This document shows positions 32,853 through 41,514 of a DNA stretch of 56,929 nt, piece by piece. The stretch is from contig ONAY01000007.1 in the NCBI GenBank assembly GCA_900315895.1, forward strand, positions 1 through 56,929, given 5' to 3'. The notes below the pieces were generated by a model. That model was not told where the DNA came from, made no database searches, and was given only the letters and a program-made list of their open reading frames with translations. Numbering within the stretch: position 1 is the first letter of the stretch; each line of letters begins with the position of its first letter. The DNA comes from an uncultured Eubacteriales bacterium (GTDB lineage: Bacteria > Bacillota > Clostridia > Peptostreptococcales > Anaerovoracaceae). Made by a program: the position numbers and the translations under genes.

Positions 32853-33782
32853 ATGATAAAGATGTTTGATCTGCATGCAGACCTTGCCCTTGCTATCCAG
32901 GGCCACAAAAACGAGTTCAGTCAGGCTGTGCTCAAGAATTACTGGCTTCCCATCTGGCAGAAGAGCGGAATAGGCTGGACCGCAGCCGCCAGCTACTTCG
33001 AGGGAACTGAAGACTGGGACTGCATGAAGGATACCATTCTCTTGGTAAAAAATGATATCCGTGAATCAGGACTTAAGCAGATACTGACTGCGGAGGATCT
33101 CAATGAAGAGGATCCGTGCACCACAGTCATCATGACAATAGAAGGAATGTGCGGTATCCGGCAGGATCCCGAGGAGTCCGTAAGATGGATGTATGAGCAG
33201 GGCAATCGTATAGGATCTCTATGCTGGAACGATGAAAACGCCCTTGCTACCGGAAATGACGGAGACCCTGCAAGAGGATTGACTTCCATGGGCAAGGCCG
33301 TAATAAAAGAAATGAACAGGCTTCACATGTTAGTTGATGTATCTCATGCTAATGAGAAAACATTCTGGGATATACTTGAGGCATCTGAACTTCCGCTTAT
33401 CGCCACCCACTCCAACTGCAAGAGAAAGTGCTTCGTGACCAGAAATCTCACGGATCAGCAGATGCAGGCTCTTGCAGAAAGAGGGGGGCTGATCGGAATG
33501 AATTCCTGTGAGGAGTTCATCAGCGAGGATCCGGACCTTCAGGACGCAGATCATCTGGCAGAGCACGTGGCCTACATGGCCGATCTTATCGGAGTGGAGC
33601 ATCTGGCATGCGGCTTCGATTTCGGTGGGTATTACTACCCGGAAGACACCGGAAAGGACCTCTTCGGCCCCTGGCAGGCTCAGAATTTCATTGAAGCATT
33701 AGAGAGAAAGGGTTTCAGTGAGAAGGAGATCAAAGCCATAGCATACGGCAACACCTTCGAGCTTCTGAGGAAGTATCTGTAA
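32853..33782 (+). CDS. Membrane dipeptidase (peptidase M19) family protein
   Basis: A 309-residue TIM-barrel metallohydrolase: FDLHADLAL (His-x-Asp), TIEG Glu, DVSHANE and ATHSNCK histidines, and GFDFGG near the C-terminus. Family members cleave dipeptides with metal help. No signal peptide, so it acts in the cytoplasm. ATG 32853 with AGGAGG 8 bases before; a GTG nine bases earlier is not needed. It sits alone between dprA and topA with its own promoter and terminator. Confidence 0.88.
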   Translation: MIKMFDLHADLALAIQGHKNEFSQAVLKNYWLPIWQKSGIGWTAAASYFEGTEDWDCMKDTILLVKNDIRESGLKQILTAEDLNEEDPCTTVIMTIEGMCGIRQDPEESVRWMYEQGNRIGSLCWNDENALATGNDGDPARGLTSMGKAVIKEMNRLHMLVDVSHANEKTFWDILEASELPLIATHSNCKRKCFVTRNLTDQQMQALAERGGLIGMNSCEEFISEDPDLQDADHLAEHVAYMADLIGVEHLACGFDFGGYYYPEDTGKDLFGPWQAQNFIEALERKGFSEKEIKAIAYGNTFELLRKYL

Positions 33783-33821
33783 GAGGATTTGAAGCCTCGT
33801 AAAAAAATTTTTTGAACCTTA

Positions 33822-33872
33822 AAGGGATGTTTCTGAGACAGTTATACTGTCTCAGAACCGTCCCTTTTTTTG
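33822..33872 (+). terminator. Long terminator after the M19 gene
   Basis: Inner perfect 11-bp stem TTCTGAGACAG / CTGTCTCAGAA (loop TTATA) extended by outer pairs AAAGGGA / TCCCTTT, then a T-run. Confidence 0.88.
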
Positions 33873-33903
33873 GCGTGGAACAATGGCAGAATAAAATTTT
33901 TTC

Positions 33904-33932
33904 TTGCCAAAACAAAAGTTTACTACTATTAT
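33904..33932 (+). promoter_or_regulatory. topA promoter
   Basis: TTGCCA, 17 bp, TATTAT; both boxes 5 of 6. The ATG at 33965 is about 26 bases after the expected start, with GGAGG between. Confidence 0.75.
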
Positions 33933-33964
33933 ATGTCCTTGTAAGAACACAGCATGGAGGAATC

Positions 33965-36028
33965 ATGTCAAAGAAACTTGTTATAGTCGAGTCGCCGGCC
34001 AAGGCGCACACAATTGGAAAGTATCTGGGTTCAACCTATAAAGTCAAAGCTTCGGTGGGTCACGTAAGAGATCTTCCTAAGAGCAGACTGGGAATCGATA
34101 TCGATAATGATTTCGAGCCGGAATACATAAATATAAGAGGAAAGGGAGACCTTATAAAAGAACTGAAGAAGGAAGCTTCCGAGGCAGATAAGGTATTCCT
34201 CGCAACGGACCCTGATCGTGAGGGCGAGTCCATTTCATGGCATCTCTGCCAGATCCTGGGACTGGATCCCAAGGATCCTGTAAGGGTGACCTTCAACGAG
34301 ATCACAAAGGATGTCATAAAGGAAGCCATCAAATCCCCCAGACCCATCGATCAGGACCTGGTGGATTCTCAGCAGGCAAGAAGAGAAGTGGACAGACTGG
34401 TGGGATACATGGTAAGCCCCATCCTCTGGAAGAAGGTCAAGAGGGGAGCATCCGGCGGAAGAGTTCAGTCGGCAGTACTGAAGCTCATCTGCGACAGAGA
34501 GAAGACAATAAAGGACTTCGTGCCCCAGGAGTACTGGAACATATCGGTGCTCTTTGATACGGATCCGGAATTTGAAGGAAAGGTCCAGCTCTTTAAGGAC
34601 GAGAAGCTGGTAGTCCCCAATGAAGAAGCAGCCAACAAGGTAGAAAGCGACTTAAACAGCGGGAAGTATCAGGTGTCATCGGTGACTTCAAAAGTGAAGT
34701 CAGTCTCGCCCTTCAATCCCTTCACCACCAGCACCCTCCAGCAGGATGCATCAATAAAGCTGGGATTCACAACCACCAAGACCATGTCTGTCGCCCAGAG
34801 GCTCTACGAGGGGATCAACGTCCCGGGAAGGGGCACCATGGGTCTCATCACATACATGAGAACGGACTCCACCAGGATCTCAGAGGAGGCGAAGAAGGCC
34901 GCATACGCATTCATAGCCGATAACTACGGCAAGGAATACACTTCCGGAAGAAACAGTGCGGTGAGCAAGAATGCTCAGGACGCTCATGAAGCCATCAGGC
35001 CTGCAAATGTTTTCATCCTGCCCGATGAACTCAAGGATCTTGATAAGGATCAGTATAAATTATACAAGCTGATCTGGGAAAGGTTCGTGGCAAGCCGCAT
35101 GGCGCCTGCAAAGTTCGATACCAAGCAGGTGGAGATAAAGAACGGAGACTACACAATTAAGGCCAGCGGATCCAAGCGAATCTTCGACGGATTCCAGAAG
35201 GTATACGCCACAAACAACGACGAGGAAAGAGACAAGATCCTTCCTGAACTCAATGAAGGGGACGTACTGGAGAATGGTCAGGTGAAGAAGGAACAGAAAT
35301 TCACAGAACCGCCCCAGAGATACACTGAAGCCAGCCTTGTAAAGGAGATGGAGCAAAAGAATATAGGCAGACCTTCCACCTATGCATCCACTGTTGCACT
35401 GCTTCTCGACAGAAAATACATATCCAGAATGAGGGGAAAGAAGACCCTGCAGCCCACAGATCTTGGATTTACTGTAATAGGATTTATGGAAACCTATTTC
35501 AATGACATCACAGACTCAGGCTTCACATCCCAAATGGAGGATAAACTCGATGCCATCGGAGGAGAAGGTGTGAACTGGAAGCAGGTCCTCCGCGATTTCT
35601 ATGGTCCCTTCAAGGCGGAACTTGACAAGGCCACTGAAGCAGAAAGGATCCAGCAGAAGGACGTTCCCGCCCTGGACGATAAGGGAAACCCCATTCTTTG
35701 CGATATTTGTCAGCGTCCCATGCTGATCAAATCAGGCAGATTCGGAGACTTTATGGCCTGCTCCGGCTTCCCGGAGTGCAAAAATACCAAGCCCATCCTT
35801 AAATCCATTGGTGTAAAATGTCCGGAATGTGGTAATGAAATAGTCAGACGCCGGGGAAAAAGCGGGAAGACCTTCTATGGCTGCTCAAACTATCCCAAAT
35901 GCAAGGTGTCTTTCTGGTACAAGCCGGTGAACAAGAAGTGTCCTAAGTGCCAATCTCTTTTAGTAGAAAAACACCTAAAGAACACAAAACTGGCATGTTC
36001 CAATGATAAATGTGATTATAAAGAATAA
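33965..36028 (+). CDS. topA: DNA topoisomerase I
   Basis: A 687-residue type IA topoisomerase: TOPRIM domain (KLVIVESPAKAHTIGKYL; TDPDREGE), catalytic Tyr in GLITYMRTDSTR, and a C-terminal zinc-ribbon tail with several CxxC pairs (CDICQRP, CPECGNE, CSNYPKC, CPKC). It relaxes negative supercoils by single-strand passage. The longer open frame from 33812 is not used; ATG 33965 follows GGAGGA and gives the standard N-terminus. Confidence 0.96.
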   Translation: MSKKLVIVESPAKAHTIGKYLGSTYKVKASVGHVRDLPKSRLGIDIDNDFEPEYINIRGKGDLIKELKKEASEADKVFLATDPDREGESISWHLCQILGLDPKDPVRVTFNEITKDVIKEAIKSPRPIDQDLVDSQQARREVDRLVGYMVSPILWKKVKRGASGGRVQSAVLKLICDREKTIKDFVPQEYWNISVLFDTDPEFEGKVQLFKDEKLVVPNEEAANKVESDLNSGKYQVSSVTSKVKSVSPFNPFTTSTLQQDASIKLGFTTTKTMSVAQRLYEGINVPGRGTMGLITYMRTDSTRISEEAKKAAYAFIADNYGKEYTSGRNSAVSKNAQDAHEAIRPANVFILPDELKDLDKDQYKLYKLIWERFVASRMAPAKFDTKQVEIKNGDYTIKASGSKRIFDGFQKVYATNNDEERDKILPELNEGDVLENGQVKKEQKFTEPPQRYTEASLVKEMEQKNIGRPSTYASTVALLLDRKYISRMRGKKTLQPTDLGFTVIGFMETYFNDITDSGFTSQMEDKLDAIGGEGVNWKQVLRDFYGPFKAELDKATEAERIQQKDVPALDDKGNPILCDICQRPMLIKSGRFGDFMACSGFPECKNTKPILKSIGVKCPECGNEIVRRRGKSGKTFYGCSNYPKCKVSFWYKPVNKKCPKCQSLLVEKHLKNTKLACSNDKCDYKE

Positions 36029-36049
36029 TTTGGGGAGGAATGTTTAGTA

Positions 36050-36619
36050 ATGGACAATAAGATCAGTTTCCATGCAACGACCATCTGTGCCGTAAGGCGT
36101 GGCCCCGATGATCTGGCTATCGCCGGCGACGGCCAGGTGACCATGGGCGAGACCGCCATTATGAAGAACGGTGCAAAAAAAGTTCGCAAAATATACAGAG
36201 GACAGGTGCTTTCCGGATTCGCAGGCTCCGTGGCCGATGCATTTTCGCTTACAGAGAAATTCGAGAGCAAGCTGGATGAACACTCCGGCAATCTTAAGAA
36301 AGCTGCAGTGGACCTTGCACAGATGTGGAGATCCGACAGAGGAATGAGGAACCTTGAAGCCCTTATGATCGTAATGGACAGGGAAAGCCTTCTGGTGATC
36401 TCCGGTAACGGAGAGGTCATCGAGCCCGACCAGCCCTTCGTTGCCATCGGATCAGGCGGAAACTACGCCTATGCAGCTGCCAACGCCCTCTATAACCACA
36501 CAGATATGAAGGCGGACGAGATCGCCCATGAGGCTCTCAGGATCGCCAGCTCCATCTGCGTATACACCAATGACAACATCACAGTTCTGAAACTTGACGA
36601 AGAAGGAGGAGAAAAATAA
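36050..36619 (+). CDS. hslV: HslV (ClpQ) protease subunit
   Basis: A 189-residue N-terminal-nucleophile protease. The mature Thr is in [10 protein letters not shown] (Thr10/Thr11), so a short 9-residue MDNKISFHA leader precedes it; Firmicutes relatives also carry an SFHATTI start. Later [18 protein letters not shown] and [10 protein letters not shown] are HslV signatures. It forms a two-ring core opened by HslU. Its stop overlaps the hslU start (TAATG). Confidence 0.94.
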   Translation: MDNKISFHATTICAVRRGPDDLAIAGDGQVTMGETAIMKNGAKKVRKIYRGQVLSGFAGSVADAFSLTEKFESKLDEHSGNLKKAAVDLAQMWRSDRGMRNLEALMIVMDRESLLVISGNGEVIEPDQPFVAIGSGGNYAYAAANALYNHTDMKADEIAHEALRIASSICVYTNDNITVLKLDEEGGEK

Positions 36620-38046
36620 TGGGAAGCAAATTTTTTTCAATGACTCCGAAAGAGATAGTCAATGAACTGGACAAATATATCATCGGTCAGGGAGAAGCCA
36701 AAAAATCAGTGGCCATAGCCCTCAGGACCAGATACAGAAGATCCCTTCTTTCAGAGGAAATGAGGGAGGAGATCACACCCAAGAACATCCTGATGATGGG
36801 ACCCACCGGCTGCGGTAAAACAGAGATCGCAAGGCGTCTCGCTAAGCTCATGGACGCACCCTTCGTCAAGGTGGAAGCCACCAAGTTCACTGAGGTGGGC
36901 TACGTTGGAAGAGACGTTGATTCCATGGTTAGAGACCTGGTAGAGGCCTCCATGAGAGTCACCAAGCAGTCAAAGCTTGAAGAAAAGTACGAGGTTGCCG
37001 ATCAGATCGCAGAAGAGAAGATCGTGGAAGCCATAATTCCCGGAAAAAAGAAGAAGGTAGGGGAGAAGAAGAGCCCCTTCGACTTCATCATGAATTCCGG
37101 CGGATACCAGAGCCAGAAACAGCAGTATATCGATCAGCAGAACGAAGCTGCCAAGAATGAGGACAATGACATTGAGATGGCCAGAGAACAGGTCAGGTCT
37201 CAGCTGAGAGCAGGCCTTCTCGAGGACCAGTACATCGAGATCGACGTTGTCGCCCAGCCCAAGGGCAATCAGCTTGACATGTCCAACGAGGGAATGACCA
37301 TAGCCATAGGCAACATCTTCGGAGGAGACATGCCTCAGAAGACCAGAAAGAAGAGCTGCAAGGTCTCCGAAGCCAGGAAGATCCTGAGAGAACAGGAAGC
37401 CAACAAGCTCATCGACATGGACCAGGTCACCGACGAGGCAGTGGCCAATGCTGAGCAGAACGGCATCATCTTCATCGATGAGATCGACAAGATCGCATCC
37501 GGCGGAAGGATGGTATCCGGAGCTGACGTGTCCAGAGAGGGCGTTCAGAGAGACATCCTTCCCATAGTTGAAGGGTCCGTCATCAATACCAAGTATGGTC
37601 CGGTAAAGACCGACCACATCCTCTTCATCGGTGCAGGAGCCTTCTCCGTATCCAAGCCCACAGACCTGATACCGGAACTTCAGGGAAGATTCCCCATCAG
37701 AGTGACCCTGGACAGCCTTACAAAGGACGATTTCGTGAAGATCCTCACACAGCCCCAGAACGCTCTTACCAAGCAGCACAAGGCCCTTCTTGAGACAGAA
37801 GGAGTAGAGCTGGAGTTCACAGAGGATGGTATCGACGAGATCGCTACCATTTCATACCTTATGAATGAGCAGACCGAGAACATCGGCGCCAGACGACTTC
37901 ATACGGTAATGGAAAGGCTTCTTGAGGACGTTTCATTCAACGTTCCAAACGAAGATACCAAGCATATCCTTATAGACGAGGAATATGTGAAGGCAAGATT
38001 CAAGGATACCATCGACGCCGAGGATCTTGACAGATTCATCCTTTGA
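36619..38046 (+). CDS. hslU: HslU (ClpY) ATPase subunit
   Basis: A 475-residue AAA+ unfoldase: Walker A GPTGCGKT at 61-68, the GYVGRDV pore loop, an inserted I domain (about 110-240, charged) and Walker B IIFIDEIDKIA. It binds HslV and feeds unfolded protein. It overlaps hslV by one base; hflX follows. Confidence 0.95.
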   Translation: MGSKFFSMTPKEIVNELDKYIIGQGEAKKSVAIALRTRYRRSLLSEEMREEITPKNILMMGPTGCGKTEIARRLAKLMDAPFVKVEATKFTEVGYVGRDVDSMVRDLVEASMRVTKQSKLEEKYEVADQIAEEKIVEAIIPGKKKKVGEKKSPFDFIMNSGGYQSQKQQYIDQQNEAAKNEDNDIEMAREQVRSQLRAGLLEDQYIEIDVVAQPKGNQLDMSNEGMTIAIGNIFGGDMPQKTRKKSCKVSEARKILREQEANKLIDMDQVTDEAVANAEQNGIIFIDEIDKIASGGRMVSGADVSREGVQRDILPIVEGSVINTKYGPVKTDHILFIGAGAFSVSKPTDLIPELQGRFPIRVTLDSLTKDDFVKILTQPQNALTKQHKALLETEGVELEFTEDGIDEIATISYLMNEQTENIGARRLHTVMERLLEDVSFNVPNEDTKHILIDEEYVKARFKDTIDAEDLDRFIL

Positions 38047-38063
38047 TCATTAACGGACGGAAT

Positions 38064-39359
38064 ATGATAAAATTCAACGAACAGAATGAAGTCATAAGAG
38101 AAGAATACAATGCTATCCTCGTCGGGGTGGAGCTCGGCGAGGATATTTCCTATTCCATGGAAGAGCTTAAAGGCCTGTGCGAGGCGGCTTCAGTGAACCC
38201 CCTCTGCACGATGGTGCAAAAAATGGAGAGCCCGAACTCTGCAACTCTCATTGGAAAAGGAAAGGTGGAAGAGCTTAAGGAAGCTGCGGAAAACATGGAG
38301 GCAGACCTTATAGTCTTCAATGACGAACTCACCGGCATGCAGCTCAGAAACCTGGAAGAAGCCACGGGAGTGAAAGTCATAGACAGAGTCATACTGATCC
38401 TGGATGTTTTCTCCGACAGAGCCACCTCCAAGGAAGGCAAGCTCCAGGTGGAACTTGCCCAGCTCAAGTACAGGCTGCCCAGACTCACAGGCTTCGGAAG
38501 ATCCCTTTCCAGGCTGGGAGGAGGTATCGGTACCAGAGGCCCCGGTGAGAAAAAACTGGAGACAGACCGCCGCCACATAGAGAGAAGGATCTATGACATA
38601 AAGTCTGAATTAAAGAGCATAGAGGGGACGAGAGGCGTACAGAAGAAGCAGAGGGAAAAGAACGATATCCCTGTGGTCTGCATCGTCGGCTACACCAACT
38701 CCGGAAAGTCCGCCCTCATGAACAACGTTATCCGTAAGTTCGACAATTCTTCGGAAACAGAGGGCAGGGAAGTGTTCGAGAAGAACATGCTCTTTGCAAC
38801 CCTTGATACCTACAGGAGAAGGATAGACCTGGATCCAAGCCACAGCTTCATACTGGTGGATACCATAGGCTTCGTATCCAGACTGCCACATCTTTTGGTG
38901 GAGGCCTTCAAATCCACCCTGGAGATAGTGACGGAAGCAGACCTGCTTCTCGACGTGGTGGATCTTACCGCCAATGACTTTGACATGCACGTAAAGGTCA
39001 CAGAAAAGGTGCTGAAGGAGATAGGCGCAGAAGACAAAGAGATGATAACCTGCTATAATAAGACCGACCTGCTCGACAGAAGCAGCCTGGATGCCCTGAA
39101 TTTTACAGGGAAGAACAGCTTCCTGATCTCCGCCAAGTATGACCGCGGAGTGGACGAGCTTCTTGGGGAAGTCAAGAAGAGACTTTTCAGAGACAGGGTA
39201 GAGGTCAGGTATCTTGTACCTTTTTCAAGAGGCGCAGCCACATCAGGAATCCGCAAGGATTCGGAAGTAAAGTCTGTGGAATACGTGGAAGAGGGCACTC
39301 TCATAACCTGTGAGATCCCGGAAAAGTACCGCTCTAGATACGAGGAGTTTGAGATATGA
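38064..39359 (+). CDS. hflX: HflX ribosome-associated GTPase
   Basis: A 431-residue protein with the N-terminal HflX domain (SATLIGKGKVEEL; FNDELTGMQLRNLEE), the linker with RLGGGIGTRGPGE, and a GTPase domain with G1 GYTNSGKS, FATLDT and DTIGFVSRLP. It splits stalled ribosomes under stress. ATG 38064 is preferred over a TTG at 38043. In many Firmicutes codY follows hslU; here hflX takes that place. Confidence 0.92.
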   Translation: MIKFNEQNEVIREEYNAILVGVELGEDISYSMEELKGLCEAASVNPLCTMVQKMESPNSATLIGKGKVEELKEAAENMEADLIVFNDELTGMQLRNLEEATGVKVIDRVILILDVFSDRATSKEGKLQVELAQLKYRLPRLTGFGRSLSRLGGGIGTRGPGEKKLETDRRHIERRIYDIKSELKSIEGTRGVQKKQREKNDIPVVCIVGYTNSGKSALMNNVIRKFDNSSETEGREVFEKNMLFATLDTYRRRIDLDPSHSFILVDTIGFVSRLPHLLVEAFKSTLEIVTEADLLLDVVDLTANDFDMHVKVTEKVLKEIGAEDKEMITCYNKTDLLDRSSLDALNFTGKNSFLISAKYDRGVDELLGEVKKRLFRDRVEVRYLVPFSRGAATSGIRKDSEVKSVEYVEEGTLITCEIPEKYRSRYEEFEI

Positions 39360-39985
39360 AGCTCTACAGCACCGTGCTTAAAGAAGCTAAGGCTGAACAG
39401 ATCATACAAAAATCCAGATTCATCTGCCACGTAAAGCCCGTAAGTTCCAGGGAGGAGGCTGAAGATTTCATCGCCTCCATAAGAAAAGAACACAGGGAGG
39501 CCACCCACAATGTCCCTGCCATGATCATCGGTGATAAGATGCAGACAATGTGGTCCTCAGATGACAGTGAGCCCCAGGGCACAGCGGGCGCACCTGTAAT
39601 GAATCTTTTGAGCTCCATGGGCCTCACCAACCTGTGCGTGGTCATCACCAGATATTTCGGCGGCATCAAGCTGGGCACAGGCGGACTGGCAAGGGCATAT
39701 TCGTCCACCGCAAAGCTCGGCCTGGAGGAAGCCGGAGTGGGCGGAGCCTACGAAATGTCCGTGATCACTTACCGGCTGGATTACAGCACTTACGGGAGAC
39801 TGCAAAAGATACAAAACGGATCTTTTGATATTCTCGGGGCAGAATTTGGAGAAAATGTTGATGTGGAGCTTTCCTGTGACAGCGAGAAAGAGGCAGAAAT
39901 ACTGGGCTTTCTCAAGGATCTCACAGGGGGAAAAGGGAAAGTTTTAAAAATCGTAAAAAAAATCTTGACAAAACAGGAGACTTAA
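39356..39985 (+). CDS. YigZ/IMPACT family protein
   Basis: A 209-residue protein with the IMPACT signature (ATHNVPAMIIGD, SDDSEPQGTAGAPV, YFGGIKLGTGGL) and a C-terminal YigZ domain. It may act in translation control; the exact activity is unknown. Its ATG lies within the end of hflX (4-base overlap). The tRNA promoter -35 sits inside its last codons. Confidence 0.9.
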   Translation: MKLYSTVLKEAKAEQIIQKSRFICHVKPVSSREEAEDFIASIRKEHREATHNVPAMIIGDKMQTMWSSDDSEPQGTAGAPVMNLLSSMGLTNLCVVITRYFGGIKLGTGGLARAYSSTAKLGLEEAGVGGAYEMSVITYRLDYSTYGRLQKIQNGSFDILGAEFGENVDVELSCDSEKEAEILGFLKDLTGGKGKVLKIVKKILTKQET

Positions 39986-39993
39986 TATATATT
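39965..39993 (+). promoter_or_regulatory. Promoter of the tRNA gene cluster
   Basis: Consensus TTGACA (39965-39970), exactly 17 bp, TATATT (39988-39993). The -35 overlaps the last codons of the yigZ gene, the first tRNA starts about 40 bases downstream. Confidence 0.85.
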
Positions 39994-40040
39994 TATAAAG
40001 TGCGTCAGGCGAGTTCAAGTTTCGTCCTTCGTGCATATGC

Positions 40041-40117
40041 GGCCAAGTAGTTCAGTTGGTTAGAATGCCAGCCTGTCACGCTGGAGGTCGTCAGTTCGAG
40101 CCTGATCTTGGTCGCCA
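40041..40117 (+). tRNA. tRNA-Asp (GTC)
   Basis: 77 bases with encoded CCA; acceptor GGCCAAG / CTTGGTC with G73; anticodon GTC at 40075-40077. First gene of the cluster. Confidence 0.96.
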
Positions 40118-40125
40118 TTTCACAC

Positions 40126-40200
40126 GCTGGTGTGGCTCAACGGTAGAGCAGCTGATTTGTAATCAGCAGGTTGGGGGTTCGATTCCCTCCACCAGCTCCA
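40126..40200 (+). tRNA. tRNA-Thr (TGT)
   Basis: 75 bases with encoded CCA; acceptor GCTGGTG / CACCAGC; anticodon loop TTTGTAA. Confidence 0.96.
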
Positions 40201-40208
40201 AACAATGT

Positions 40209-40282
<74 letters not shown>

Positions 40283-40286
40283 CTGT

Positions 40287-40371
40287 CGAGGGATTCCCGA
40301 GTGGCCAAAGGGGGCGGACTGTAAATCCGTTAGCTGAGCTTTCGATGGTTCGAATCCATCTCCCTCGACCA
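40287..40371 (+). tRNA. tRNA-Tyr (GTA), with an unusual C1:G72 pair
   Basis: 85 bases with encoded CCA and a long variable arm; anticodon loop CTGTAAA. The acceptor stem is CGAGGGA / TCCCTCG with A73, so the first pair is C1:G72, whereas most bacterial tRNA-Tyr have G1:C72. Confidence 0.94.
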
Positions 40372-40398
40372 ATTTTTCAAAACTTAATATCTATACAT

Positions 40399-40473
40399 GC
40401 GGAAGTGGCTCAGGGGTAGAGCATCGCCTTGCCAAGGCGAGGGTCGCGGGTCCGAATCCCGTCTTCCGCTCCA
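40399..40473 (+). tRNA. tRNA-Gly (GCC)
   Basis: 75 bases with encoded CCA; acceptor GCGGAAG / CTTCCGC; anticodon loop TTGCCAA. A second glycine isoacceptor in the cluster. Confidence 0.96.
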
Positions 40474-40489
40474 TTTTTTTAAAAAGTGT

Positions 40490-40566
40490 GGGCTCGTAGC
40501 TCAGCTGGATAGAGCAACGGCCTTCTAAGCCGTGTGCCTTGGGTTCGAATCCCAACGGGCTCACCA
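40490..40566 (+). tRNA. tRNA-Arg (TCT)
   Basis: 77 bases with encoded CCA; acceptor GGGCTCG / CGGGCTC with two wobble pairs; anticodon loop CTTCTAA. It reads AGA/AGG, the arginine codons this genome favours. Confidence 0.95.
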
Positions 40567-40604
40567 CATTTTTTTAAACTATTAAGAGGTTTGGGGAATA
40601 TCGT

Positions 40605-40679
40605 TGGGGTATAGCCAAGCGGTAAGGCAACGGGTTTTGATCCCGTCATTCGTAAGTTCGAATCTTGCTACCCCAGCCA
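40605..40679 (+). tRNA. tRNA-Gln (TTG)
   Basis: 75 bases with encoded CCA; acceptor TGGGGTA / TACCCCA; anticodon loop TTTTGAT. Confidence 0.95.
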
Positions 40680-40690
40680 ATTTTTTATAA

Positions 40691-40766
40691 GACCCATTAG
40701 CTCAGTCGGCAGAGCACTTGACTTTTAATCAAGGTGTCCCGAGTTCGAATCTCGGATGGGTCACCA
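40691..40766 (+). tRNA. tRNA-Lys (TTT)
   Basis: 76 bases with encoded CCA; acceptor GACCCAT / ATGGGTC; anticodon loop CTTTTAA. Confidence 0.96.
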
Positions 40767-40790
40767 TTTTTTAAGGGAGAACCTTACGAT

Positions 40791-40879
<89 letters not shown>

Positions 40880-40928
40880 TCATCCGCGATCGGTCATAGG
40901 CAATGCCGTTTATATAGAGATTGCGAAG

Positions 40929-40970
40929 TGATTTTCGGGTTATGCGGCAGAACTGCATAACACGAAATCA
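40929..40970 (+). other. Long hairpin in the spacer between the two tRNA-Ser genes
   Basis: The 99-base spacer 40880-40978 is the longest in the cluster. It holds TGATTTTCG-G-GTTATGC pairing with GCATAAC-A-CGAAATCA around a 9-base loop (one bulge, one mismatch). There is no T-run, so it is not a terminator. It could guide RNA processing or be a remnant. Confidence 0.55.
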
Positions 40971-40978
40971 GCAAGCAA

Positions 40979-41070
40979 GGAGAAGTACTCAAGTGGCTGA
41001 AGAGGACGGTTTGCTAAACCGTTAGTGTTCGTTAAGGGCAGCATGGGTTCGAATCCCATCTTCTCCGCCA
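40979..41070 (+). tRNA. tRNA-Ser (GCT)
   Basis: 92 bases with encoded CCA and a long variable arm; acceptor GGAGAAG / CTTCTCC; anticodon loop TTGCTAA. Confidence 0.96.
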
Positions 41071-41076
41071 TAATTT

Positions 41077-41152
41077 AGGGGTATAGCTCAGTTGGTAGAG
41101 CAGCGGTCTCCAAAACCGCGTGTCGAGGGTTCGAATCCTTCTGCCCCTGCCA
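41077..41152 (+). tRNA. tRNA-Trp (CCA)
   Basis: 76 bases with encoded CCA end; acceptor AGGGGTA / TGCCCCT (one mismatch-like wobble); anticodon loop CTCCAAA. Confidence 0.95.
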
Positions 41153-41175
41153 GTTTTTAAAAATCATTTCCCCGC

Positions 41176-41204
41176 TTGACAATGTCAACTTCGGTCATTA
41201 TAAT
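41176..41204 (+). promoter_or_regulatory. Perfect-consensus promoter inside the tRNA cluster
   Basis: TTGACA (41176-41181), 17 bp, TATAAT (41199-41204): all twelve bases match consensus. It lies 18 bases before tRNA-Pro and drives tRNA-Pro, the CAT tRNA and tRNA-Phe. Confidence 0.92.
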
Positions 41205-41221
41205 GAAATAGTTGCCGATGA

Positions 41222-41298
41222 CGGGGTGTAGCGCAGCTTGGTAGCGCAACTGGTTTGGGACCAGTGGGCCGCAGGTTCGAATCCTGTCACCCCGACCA
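41222..41298 (+). tRNA. tRNA-Pro (TGG)
   Basis: 77 bases with encoded CCA; acceptor CGGGGTG / CACCCCG; anticodon loop TTTGGGA. Confidence 0.96.
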
Positions 41299-41309
41299 GT
41301 TCAGAATTT

Positions 41310-41385
41310 GGGCCTCTAGCTCAGTGGTTAGAGCATCCGGCTCATAACCGGCAGGTCCCGGGTTCAAATCCCTGGAGGCCCACCA
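41310..41385 (+). tRNA. tRNA with anticodon CAT (elongator Met or lysidine-type Ile)
   Basis: 76 bases with encoded CCA; acceptor GGGCCTC / GAGGCCC fully paired, so it is not the initiator. Anticodon loop CTCATAA. The D-arm and GGCTCATAACC anticodon arm resemble tRNA-Ile2, whose C34 is changed to lysidine, but an elongator Met cannot be excluded by eye. Confidence 0.93.
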
Positions 41386-41403
41386 TTTAATCAGAAAGAA
41401 TGT

Positions 41404-41479
41404 GCCCAGTTAGCTCAGTTGGTAGAGCAGGGGACTGAAAATCCCCGTGTCTCTGGTTCGATTCCGGAACTGGGCACCA
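41404..41479 (+). tRNA. tRNA-Phe (GAA)
   Basis: 76 bases with encoded CCA; acceptor GCCCAGT / ACTGGGC; anticodon loop CTGAAAA. Last gene of the cluster. Confidence 0.96.
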
Positions 41480-41485
41480 TTTCTT

Positions 41486-41514
41486 CCGGCGATCCTTTTG
41501 GATCGCCGGTTTTT
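41486..41514 (+). terminator. Terminator of the tRNA cluster
   Basis: Perfect 10-bp stem CCGGCGATCC / GGATCGCCGG with loop TTTT, followed by TTTTT; 6 bases after tRNA-Phe. Confidence 0.95.

Noticed and set aside
33812-33964. 51-codon upstream extension of topA
   Set aside because: It covers the terminator of the M19 gene and the topA promoter; ATG 33965 has GGAGGA.
36970-37779. Minus-strand open frame of 269 codons within hslU
   Set aside because: Antisense shadow; its length is explained by codon bias of the I domain.
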